The notes beneath the pieces are model-generated. The model did not search any database. It was not told the DNA's origin and worked only from the letters and a program-made list of their open reading frames with translations. The position numbers and the translations under genes are program-made. A DNA stretch of 23,151 nucleotides from CAZJHX01 sp964545715. Its GTDB lineage: Bacteria > Myxococcota_A > UBA9042 > GCA-2863065. Within the stretch, counting starts at the first letter, position 1. The number at the start of each line of letters is the position of its first letter. Of this stretch, positions 16,824 to 23,151 are shown piece by piece. The DNA lies in contig CAZJHX010000166.1 in NCBI GenBank assembly GCA_964545715.1, positions 1 through 23,151 of the forward strand, given 5' to 3'.

Positions 16824-17950
16824 CAGGACTCCTCGCCCATACACTCGGACTCGCACGCGTCCTCACAGTTGAACTCGTCGCCGGTGCCGCCCTCGTCGGT
16901 CTCGCCGGTCTCGCCGGTCTCGTCCGGGTCCGGCAGGTCGGTCTCGGCGCCGGTGTCCTCGCCGATACACTCGGCAGCGCAGGCGGCCAGACAGGCGGAG
17001 TCCTCGTCGCACTGAGCGGTGCACTGCTCGGCGCACTCGGCGGGCATGCCGGTCTCGTCCGGGTCCGGCAGGTCCGTGTCGACGCCGGTCTCGCCCGGAT
17101 CCTCGTCATCCGGGTTCCACCAGTCGTCGTCGCCTTCCTCGTCACCGAAGAAGCCCTCGTCGCCCTCGAAGAAGCAGTACTCGCTGGCCTCCTCCTCTTC
17201 GCACTCGTCCTCGCTGAACCACTCGTCGTCGTCGGGCCAGCAGATCTCGCCCTCTTCGTCGAAGTTGCAGAAGTCGTCGTCCTCGAAGAAGTCCCAGGCG
17301 CTCTCGTCGTCCTCGTCGAACCAGTCGATCTCGACGTCCATCCAGTCCTCGTCGGCCCAGTCGTCCACGCCGTCACCGTCGTCGTCGGTGTCGAACCAGT
17401 CGGAGGTGCCGTCACCGTCCATGTCGACGTAGAAGAAGATGCTGACCTCTACCGCGTCGTCACCGATGATGATGTCCATGCCCTCGACGAGGACGGTGAT
17501 CTCGCCGAGATCCGCGTCGCTCGAGAAGTTGCCGCCCGGTACCTCAAAGGTGCCGTTGGCCCCGTCGGCGGCGTCAGCCTTGCCCGGTGCTGCACCGGCC
17601 GTCTCGTTGCGCACAAAGCGCAGACGCTTGGTCACGCCGCCGGTCTTGACGCTGATGACCGCAGAGTCGTTCTTGGGCAGGTTGATCGAGAACTTCTTGG
17701 TCTTGGGGTCCAGCACGCCCTTGATGGTCTTGCCGCTGCTGGTCTTGGCGCCAACCGCGGTGTCTCCCGAGGCGTCCTTGAGGGTGCCGGTAATCGTACG
17801 TACCTGACCTTTCTTGATGTTGCCGCCGCCGCCGGTCGCGCTGTCGCCACCGTCGCCGCTACCACCACCACGGCCGCCGCCGCCACCGGCGCAACCGATC
17901 ATCGCAAGCGCGGCTGCCGTGATCACCGCTTTCATCCACATCTGTCGCAT
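16778..17950 (-). CDS. Hyper-acidic lipoprotein with calcium-type Asp repeats and a Cys-rich tail
   Basis: A 390-aa predicted lipoprotein. The signal MRQMWMKAVITAAALAMIGC ends in a lipobox MIGC (Cys20), then a Gly/Ser-rich linker. Residues about 45-175 look like a beta-sandwich, perhaps carboxypeptidase-regulatory-like (TITGTLKDASGDTAVGAKT). Residues 175-195 (DMDGDGTSDWFDTDDDGDG) match thrombospondin type 3 or EF-hand-like calcium loops. From there to about 300 the chain is mostly Asp, Glu, Trp and Phe. The C-terminal part has two Cys-rich modules (AECAEQCTAQCDEDSACLAA and NCEDACESECMGEESCYEF) separated by a TDLPDPDETG repeat; the DNA for this repeat is duplicated exactly over 27 nt (16913-16939 and 17048-17074). 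The start is supported by GGGAGGAA upstream. Ca2+ or metal binding at the cell surface is likely, by inference. Confidence 0.85.
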   Translation of the reverse strand: MRQMWMKAVITAAALAMIGCAGGGGGRGGGSGDGGDSATGGGGNIKKGQVRTITGTLKDASGDTAVGAKTSSGKTIKGVLDPKTKKFSINLPKNDSAVISVKTGGVTKRLRFVRNETAGAAPGKADAADGANGTFEVPGGNFSSDADLGEITVLVEGMDIIIGDDAVEVSIFFYVDMDGDGTSDWFDTDDDGDGVDDWADEDWMDVEIDWFDEDDESAWDFFEDDDFCNFDEEGEICWPDDDEWFSEDECEEEEASEYCFFEGDEGFFGDEEGDDDWWNPDDEDPGETGVDTDLPDPDETGMPAECAEQCTAQCDEDSACLAACAAECIGEDTGAETDLPDPDETGETGETDEGGTGDEFNCEDACESECMGEESCYEFCMESCEGSFPS

Positions 17951-18038
17951 CTACAGGTTCCTCCCAGAACGTCAGTCCGAATCCGCACGTCCCGCGCGAG
18001 CGGGCGTGAGTCAAGCCATTAACGACTAGCGCGTCACT
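17951..18038 (-). promoter_or_regulatory. 88-nt gap with small GC hairpin and a -35-like box
   Basis: Between the hydrolase stop and the acidic lipoprotein start (both minus strand). CCCGC (17991-17995) pairs with GCGGG (18000-18004) around GCGA. TTGACT on the minus strand (18014-18009) looks like a -35 box, but no matching -10 lies 16-18 nt further. The AGGAA-containing Shine-Dalgarno for the lipoprotein is in this gap. A separate promoter is plausible but not demonstrated. Confidence 0.3.
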
Positions 18039-19226
18039 TTATTCGCCAAGGCGCCAAATAGTGTCGCGCTGGAGCGCACGCCCCTCGTTTTGAAGCTTGA
18101 CGAGGTGGGCCAGAGTGGAGCGCTCAGCCAACCACAAAATGGCGGAGGCGACGTCGGTATACGCGCGCTTTGTAATCTCGCTGAGAGGGCCCGGTCCGGC
18201 GGCGAGCGCCTCGAGGATGCGGGCCTCGCGCCACAGGCGGTGAGACCGATAACCGTCGAGCCGGCCGTGCGGGTCATCGATGAAGGCGCCGTGGGCCGGG
18301 TACATGCCGACGGGATCGAGTGTCTTGAGGCGCGTGAGGCTGTCCAGATACAGCGCCATGTCGCCCTCTGAGGGCTCGACGACGATGGTGCCGATGCTGG
18401 CCACCATGTCGCCGGCGACGACCAGGCGGGAGCGGCGGTTCCACAGGCACAGGTGGCCTGGAGCGTGGCCGGGTGTGAAGACCGCTGTCCACTCGCCGAT
18501 AGCCTCGCCGTCGGCGAGTTGGCGGTCGACGTCGAACGGGACGAGCCCGGCGGTGATCTCGTGGGCCCAGATCGGCAGGCCGATACGCTGACGGAGCTGA
18601 TCGGCGCCGCCGGTATGGTCACCGTGGTGATGGGTGAGGAAGATGGCGGCGGCCGGTCCGTATCGTCCGACCCACCTATCGTAGACCGCGGCGGCGCGAT
18701 CGAGCTCCTCAGGGTACGGCGAGCCGGGGTCGACCAGGACGGTGTCGCGCCCGTGACCGACGAAGTACAGGTTGGTGTGCGTGGCCGGCGGCAGCGTGGG
18801 GGTTCGCAGCGGAATGGTCCGCACGCCGTAAGCAGGCTCGGCGCCGCCGATACCGTCCGCGTCGAAGGCGTGGCGCGCGGCGGGATCCAGGAGGAGCTCA
18901 CCGCGGCGCCAGGCGTCCAGCACGTCGGAGGCGGCACCCCAGATCACCTCTGTGGCGGGCGCGTCGTCCTGCAGAACCACGACCGACTCAAAGCGCTGGG
19001 CAAAGCCCTCGGGGGTTGTGTAGCGGCAGAGCTCGACCTCGTCCGATTCATCGGAGGCGGCGGCGGCCGGCGGCAGGCTCCACCAGCGCCCTTCGACGCG
19101 CCAGGCGACACCCTTATCACCACGATGCAGGGCCAGACGCCGCAGTACTGCGGGACGGGACGGGATCGTGTGGCTCTTGATCGCGTCCATCAGGGGCGCG
19201 GGGATTTCGGACATGCGGCCGACCAT
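18039..19226 (-). CDS. Metallo-beta-lactamase-fold hydrolase (LACTB2/glyoxalase II-like)
   Basis: A 395-aa protein. The N-terminal 130 residues resemble a degenerate NUDIX-like region, as found fused in some relatives. The MBL domain follows, with the metal motif FLTHHHGDHTGG (HxHxDH), FTPGHAPGHLCLW for the third-site His, VVAGDMVA with the bridging Asp, and YPAHGAFIDD with the last His. A C-terminal winged-helix-like segment (LSEITKRAYTD) is as in LACTB2. Such enzymes cleave ester, thioester or RNA bonds with two zinc ions; the substrate here is unknown. There are two close starts, ATG 19226 and ATG 19214, and neither has a strong Shine-Dalgarno. I list 19226 because AGGG lies about 10 nt upstream. 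The open frame continues to 19808 but would cross the divergent gene and encode nothing recognisable. It is probably cytoplasmic, since no signal is seen. Confidence 0.85.
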   Translation of the reverse strand: MVGRMSEIPAPLMDAIKSHTIPSRPAVLRRLALHRGDKGVAWRVEGRWWSLPPAAAASDESDEVELCRYTTPEGFAQRFESVVVLQDDAPATEVIWGAASDVLDAWRRGELLLDPAARHAFDADGIGGAEPAYGVRTIPLRTPTLPPATHTNLYFVGHGRDTVLVDPGSPYPEELDRAAAVYDRWVGRYGPAAAIFLTHHHGDHTGGADQLRQRIGLPIWAHEITAGLVPFDVDRQLADGEAIGEWTAVFTPGHAPGHLCLWNRRSRLVVAGDMVASIGTIVVEPSEGDMALYLDSLTRLKTLDPVGMYPAHGAFIDDPHGRLDGYRSHRLWREARILEALAAGPGPLSEITKRAYTDVASAILWLAERSTLAHLVKLQNEGRALQRDTIWRLGE

Positions 19227-19407
19227 AGCATCGAGACCCTGAGATCGAGCAAGGAGAGGCTTTCCGAACGCCTGTTTTGACGGTGGACAAAAACGCCTCT
19301 CTGTGGTACCGTATCGCGTCTGTGTTGACTGGATTCGTTTGCAAAAACGGAAACATAGGCGCGCTGGGATGTTCGTGCTGAAGTTGTAGAAGCTGGAGTT
19401 GTTGTTG
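19227..19407. other. Divergent intergenic region (181 nt)
   Basis: Separates the minus-strand hydrolase from the plus-strand giant lipoprotein and is more AT-rich than its surroundings. TTGACG (19277-19282) and TTGACT (19325-19330) are -35-like on the plus strand, but neither has a good -10 at 16-18 nt. Short A-runs (19289-19293 and 19343-19347) are present. Promoters for both genes are expected here, but I cannot place them. Confidence 0.4.
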
Positions 19408-22400
19408 ATGCAGGCCCGCCAAATCTCCCTCATCGTGCGATCGCTGTGTGTCGTCGCGCTGCTTGCAGCGTGTTCCGACGAAGGCGCCAAAGTCTTAGAA
19501 GATCCGTCCTTCACGGCCGACGTGACGAGCTCCGTGGACGGCAACGCATACTCCAAGGACGGCGGGATGAACCCCGGCGGTACTTTGGGCGACGGTGCGA
19601 CCCCGGGTCCGGGCGCGTGCACGCCGGACTGCTTCGGCAAATCGTGCGGCGATGACGGCTGCGGCGGCAGCTGCGGAGAGTGCCTGGACGGGTACCATTG
19701 CGCGGCGAACGATCTGTGCATCAGCGACGACTGCAAGGCCAACTGCGCGGGCAAGGTTTGTGGCGACGACGGCTGCGGCGGCTCCTGCGGCACGTGCCAG
19801 GCGGGCATGGAGTGCGCGGCCGAGGGCTACTGCACATCCGAGCCTTGCCAGGGCAACTGCATCAACAAAGAGTGCGGGGACGACGGCTGCGGCCAGAGCT
19901 GCGGAACGTGCGGCGCGGATCTGCAGTGCTCGCAGGCCGGCAAATGCGTGGCCGAGGACTGTGAGGCCAAGTGCTTTGGCAAGCAGTGCGGCGCGGACGG
20001 CTGTGGTGGTCAGTGCGGCAAATGCGCACCCGGTGAGACGTGTGATGCGGCCTTCCAGTGCGTGCCGGCGGTGGCGGGCTGCGGTGGCGTACCGGAGACG
20101 GGGACCTGCGAGGGCAACACGGTCAAGTGGTGCTTCAACAACAACATCTACACGCTGAACTGCGACCCCAACGCCGGCCTGGTGTGTGGGTGGAACGAGA
20201 CCCAAAACAAGTTTGACTGCATCGCGGGCGACTGCCAGCCCAACTGCATCGGCAAGGCCTGCGGACCGGATGGCTGCGGCGGCAAATGCGGCTTCTGTCC
20301 GGGCGGTGAGAGCTGCACCCCGGCGGGCAAGTGTCAGGCCAACTGTGTAGCCAGCTGCGCGGGCAAGCAGTGCGGGCCCAACGGCTGCGGCGGCTCCTGC
20401 GGGACGTGTCCCAACGGTCAGGTCTGCGGTGGCGACGGTGCGTGCAAAGCGGGCAACTGCGTGCCGAACTGTCTGGCCAAGAACTGTGGTCCGGATGGGT
20501 GCGGCGGCAAGTGCGGCATCTGCCCGGCGGGCGAGAGTTGCGCGGCGACCGGCACGTGCAAGGCGGGCGGCTGTACACCGGATTGCGTGGGCAAGCAGTG
20601 CGGCGCGAACGGGTGCGGCGGGTCGTGCGGCAACTGCCCCAACGGCGGCATCTGCGGGCCCGGCTTCAAGTGCCAGGACGGTCCGTGTCAGCCGAATTGC
20701 GGCGGCAAGCAGTGTGGCGACAACGGGTGCGGCGGGCTGTGCGGGTCATGCCCGAACGGTCAGTCGTGCTCACCGCAGGGCGCGTGTCAGGCGGGTGGCT
20801 GCACGCCGGATTGCGCGGGCAAGCAGTGCGGCCCGGACGGGTGCGGCGGCAAGTGCGGCGTGTGCGGCGCGGGGCTCAACTGCGCCGCGGGGCTCTGCAA
20901 GGACGGTCGGGGCTGGGTGGCGGACTGCGCGGGCAAGGATTGCGGGCCGGACGGGTGCGGCGGCAAGTGCGGCATCTGCGGGGCCGGGACCAGCTGCAGC
21001 GCGGCGGGCCTGTGCCAGCCGGGTGAGGGCGGTGGCGGCGCGTGTGGCGACATCGACTTCACGGGCGTGTGCGACGGCGACACGCTGACGTATTGCGCGG
21101 GTGAGAGCCTGGTGGTGATCGACTGCGCAGCGGACGGGCTGACGTGCGGATATGAGAAAGAGAACGAGTGGTTCGACTGCGTGGAGCCGGGCTCCTGCAA
21201 GCCGGAGTGCGACGGCAAGCAGTGCGGCGACGACGGGTGCGGATCGATATGCGGCAAGTGTGATGACGGTGTGACCTGCACCGAGTCCGGGAAGTGCCTG
21301 GAGGCCGGTGGCGAGTGCGGCGACATCACGTTTGTGGGCGAGTGCGACGGCGACCTGCTGAAGTATTGCGCGACGGGCGCGCTGAAGGTGGTCGATTGCG
21401 CTGCGGAGAACAAGACGTGTGCGTTTGACGAGGACGCGCAGTGGTTCGAGTGCGTCGAGGGCGGCGGCTGTACGCCGAACTGCGTGGGCAAGAACCCGGG
21501 CGACGACAACGGCTGCGGTGGTGTCTGTGGCGACGGCCCGGTCGAGGGCTGCGGCGACGTGGATCTCAAGGGCAAGTGCGACGGCGCGACGCTGCAGTAT
21601 TGTGCGGGCGGCGAGCTGAAGACGGTGGACTGCGCGGCGGACGGCAAGACGTGCGGCTATGACGCCCAGTCCGACTGGTACGCGTGCGTGGACGGTGATG
21701 GGCCGTGCGTGCCGGCGTGCCAGGGCAAAGCCGAGGGCGACGCGGACGGCTGCGGCGGGCTGTGTCCGGGCGGCGGCGGCGGTGAGTGCGGTGACGTGAG
21801 CGCCGTTGGCGTGTGCGAGGGCAACACGCTGAAGTACTGCAGCGGCGGGCAGATCAAATCGTTCGATTGCACCGAGTTTGAAAAGACGTGCGGGTTTGAT
21901 GACCAGTTCGACTGGTTCGACTGCCTGGACGGTGACGGACCGTGCACGCCGGACTGCGTGGGCAAAAACGAAGGCGACGCGGATGGCTGTGGTGGCCTGT
22001 GTGGCGGTGAGCCGCCGGTCGAGGGCTGCGGCGACATCGACTACAAGGGCCTGTGCGAGGGCACGACGCTGAAGTATTGCTCAGGCGGCCAGCTCAAAGA
22101 GGTGGACTGCGCGGCGCAGAGCAAGGTGTGTGCGTTCAACGAGCAGTTTGAGTGGTTTGACTGTGTGGAGGGCGACCAGCCCCCGTGCGTGCCGGACTGC
22201 GCGGACAAGAACCCGGGCGACGCCGATGGCTGCGGCGGGCTGTGCGGTGGCGACGGCGGCAGCTGCGGGGACATCACGACCAAGGGCGAGTGCGACGGCA
22301 CCACGCTGAAGTACTGCTCGGGCGGCGAATTGAAGACGTTTGAGTGCACCGATTTCGGCAAGGTCTGCGCGTTTGACGAGCAGTTCGATTGGTTCGACTG

Positions 22401-23151
22401 CGTCGAGGGTGACGGTCCGTGCGTGCCTGACTGCGCCGGCAAGGCCGAGGGTGACGCGGATGGCTGCGGCGGGACGTGCGCGGGCCCGGGCGGCGGCGAG
22501 TGTGGTGACATCACGACCAAGGGCGTGTGCGAGGGCGACCTGCTGAAGTACTGCTCCGGCGGCACGTTGAAAGAGTACAACTGCGCGGAGTTGAACAAGA
22601 CCTGCGCGTACGATGAGCAGTTCGACTGGTTCGATTGCATCGAGGGCGATGCGCCGTGCGTGCCTGACTGCGTGGGCAAGAACGCGGGCGACCCGGACGG
22701 CTGTGGCAGCACGTGTACCGGCGCGCCACCCGAGGGCTGCGGCGACGTGACGGTCAAAGGCAAGTGCGACGGTACGGTCCTGTCCTATTGCTCCAACGGC
22801 AACCCGATCACCACGGACTGCGCGGACAACGGCAAGATCTGCGGCTATGACGAGCAGTTCGACTGGTTCGACTGTGTGGAAGAGGGCGGCGTCTGCACGC
22901 CGGACTGCACGGGCAAGACGTGTGGAACAGACGGCTGTGGCGGCTCATGCGGCAGCTGCAACGACGGGCTGACGTGCCAGGCCGGCAACTGTGTCGATCC
23001 GGCGGGCGCGTGCGGCGGCGTGACGACCAAGGGCGAGTGCGACGGCACGACGCTGAACTACTGCTCGGGCGGCGAGCTGAAGACGTATGACTGTACCGAG
23101 TTCAGCAAGGTGTGCGGCTACGACGACCAGTTCGACTGGTTTGACTGCATC
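19408..23151 (+). CDS. Giant repetitive cysteine-rich lipoprotein (3' end outside window)
   Basis: Open from ATG 19408 to the right edge without a stop: at least 1248 residues. The signal MQARQISLIVRSLCVVALLA ends in an excellent lipobox LAAC (Cys22), followed by a 50-residue linker. After that the chain is built of two modules. Module A, about 36 aa, has the pattern CxxxCxGKxCGxDGCGGxCG plus further Cys; about 13 full copies and 6 shortened copies. Module B, about 45-50 aa with six Cys, reads CGDI..G.CDG..LKYC, then GG.LK..DC, K.C and QFDWFDC; ten copies. Copies A1-A4, B1, A5-A11 and B2 come first; then A and B alternate with a 237-nt period. The repeat pattern resembles extracellular disulfide-knot proteins of predatory or surface-attached bacteria. 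Likely an outer-membrane surface fibre or adhesin; no enzyme motif is seen. GGAG lies 9 nt before the ATG. Confidence 0.9.
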   Translation, partial: MQARQISLIVRSLCVVALLAACSDEGAKVLEDPSFTADVTSSVDGNAYSKDGGMNPGGTLGDGATPGPGACTPDCFGKSCGDDGCGGSCGECLDGYHCAANDLCISDDCKANCAGKVCGDDGCGGSCGTCQAGMECAAEGYCTSEPCQGNCINKECGDDGCGQSCGTCGADLQCSQAGKCVAEDCEAKCFGKQCGADGCGGQCGKCAPGETCDAAFQCVPAVAGCGGVPETGTCEGNTVKWCFNNNIYTLNCDPNAGLVCGWNETQNKFDCIAGDCQPNCIGKACGPDGCGGKCGFCPGGESCTPAGKCQANCVASCAGKQCGPNGCGGSCGTCPNGQVCGGDGACKAGNCVPNCLAKNCGPDGCGGKCGICPAGESCAATGTCKAGGCTPDCVGKQCGANGCGGSCGNCPNGGICGPGFKCQDGPCQPNCGGKQCGDNGCGGLCGSCPNGQSCSPQGACQAGGCTPDCAGKQCGPDGCGGKCGVCGAGLNCAAGLCKDGRGWVADCAGKDCGPDGCGGKCGICGAGTSCSAAGLCQPGEGGGGACGDIDFTGVCDGDTLTYCAGESLVVIDCAADGLTCGYEKENEWFDCVEPGSCKPECDGKQCGDDGCGSICGKCDDGVTCTESGKCLEAGGECGDITFVGECDGDLLKYCATGALKVVDCAAENKTCAFDEDAQWFECVEGGGCTPNCVGKNPGDDNGCGGVCGDGPVEGCGDVDLKGKCDGATLQYCAGGELKTVDCAADGKTCGYDAQSDWYACVDGDGPCVPACQGKAEGDADGCGGLCPGGGGGECGDVSAVGVCEGNTLKYCSGGQIKSFDCTEFEKTCGFDDQFDWFDCLDGDGPCTPDCVGKNEGDADGCGGLCGGEPPVEGCGDIDYKGLCEGTTLKYCSGGQLKEVDCAAQSKVCAFNEQFEWFDCVEGDQPPCVPDCADKNPGDADGCGGLCGGDGGSCGDITTKGECDGTTLKYCSGGELKTFECTDFGKVCAFDEQFDWFDCVEGDGPCVPDCAGKAEGDADGCGGTCAGPGGGECGDITTKGVCEGDLLKYCSGGTLKEYNCAELNKTCAYDEQFDWFDCIEGDAPCVPDCVGKNAGDPDGCGSTCTGAPPEGCGDVTVKGKCDGTVLSYCSNGNPITTDCADNGKICGYDEQFDWFDCVEEGGVCTPDCTGKTCGTDGCGGSCGSCNDGLTCQAGNCVDPAGACGGVTTKGECDGTTLNYCSGGELKTYDCTEFSKVCGYDDQFDWFDCI
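19618..21042 (+). repeat. Tandem A-module array (CGxDGCGG-type cysteine knots)
   Basis: Eleven A modules, with one B module (B1 at 20080) between the fourth and fifth. The core CGxDGCGGxCGxC is nearly invariant while the spacers vary, so this is selection on Cys and Gly positions rather than fresh DNA duplication. The eleventh copy (near 20928) starts VADC instead of CxxDC and so lacks its first Cys. Confidence 0.85.
21043..23151 (+). repeat. Array of B modules with 237-nt period
   Basis: B modules begin at 21043, 21316, 21550, 21787, 22027, 22264, 22501, 22738 and 23011. Intervals are 273, 234, 237, 240, 237, 237, 237 and 273 nt. The short intervals contain a shortened A module (GKNPGDADGCGG type); the 273-nt ones contain a full A module. 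Stretches such as CAGTTCGACTGGTTCGACTG recur almost unchanged, suggesting fairly recent expansion by unequal recombination. Confidence 0.85.

Noticed and set aside
17019..17432. A Ser-rich plus-strand protein
   Set aside because: It is the antisense reading of the Asp/Glu-rich lipoprotein (GAC/GAG codons read as Ser/Leu codons).
19227..19808. Extension of the hydrolase frame to 19808
   Set aside because: It crosses the divergent intergenic region and the start of the giant lipoprotein; the extra residues are low-complexity and the MBL protein is complete without them.
20787..22763. Minus-strand Pro/Ser/Gln-rich frames opposite the Cys repeats
   Set aside because: They are mirror images of the repeated Gly/Cys/Asp codons in the lipoprotein, so their repetition has no independent meaning.
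21043..23151. A CRISPR array or satellite DNA
   Set aside because: The 237-nt period is far too long for CRISPR and every repeat is in frame within one open reading frame.

Overview
This window is high-GC bacterial DNA. Its genes are tightly packed and many encode lipoproteins. Several traits recall the former Deltaproteobacteria (Myxococcota or Bradymonadota-like lineages): cysteine-rich lipoproteins, a VWA protein with cysteine-rich inserts, a kelch-type lipoprotein, Asp/Pro-rich linkers behind lipoboxes, and a propionate cluster with a split biotin carboxylase. This placement is an inference; the window holds no rRNA or other marker gene.

Layout. Positions 3-2584 (+): the tail of an unrecognised gene coupled to a VWA lipoprotein. 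Positions 2585-3079: a long imperfect inverted repeat and a possible 50-aa ORF with a perfect Shine-Dalgarno. Positions 3014-6679 (-): biotin carboxylase, biotin carrier protein and methylmalonyl-CoA mutase catalytic subunit, i.e. propionyl-CoA to succinyl-CoA. Positions 6714-8845 (-): a beta-rich lipoprotein and a kelch-type lipoprotein split by a frameshift. Positions 8954-16823 (+): seven genes with gaps of at most 3 nt or overlaps, read as one operon. Positions 16778-19226 (-): a hyper-acidic lipoprotein and a metallo-beta-lactamase-fold hydrolase. Positions 19408-23151 (+): the first 1248 codons of a giant cysteine-rich lipoprotein that runs off the right edge.

The main discovery is the second gene of the + operon (9734-11737). 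It reads as one 668-codon frame interrupted only by three TGA codons. Each TGA sits exactly where the first catalytic cysteine of a DsbA-type (Thioredoxin_4) domain belongs, giving the motif TDFQ/SDFQ-U-PFC three times. Each TGA is followed at the same distance by a short hairpin exposing GGUC in its apical loop, the layout of bacterial SECIS elements. I interpret it as a membrane-anchored periplasmic protein with three tandem selenocysteine DsbA-like domains. The gene just upstream encodes a related single-domain protein with an ordinary CxxC and serves as an internal control.

The operon continues with a small lipoprotein, a CPBP-family membrane protease, a small FnIII-like protein, a GMC oxidoreductase and a four-helix membrane protein. 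Together with the cysteine-rich lipoproteins nearby, this suggests (as inference) an envelope with a heavy disulfide-folding load served by selenium-dependent oxidoreductases.
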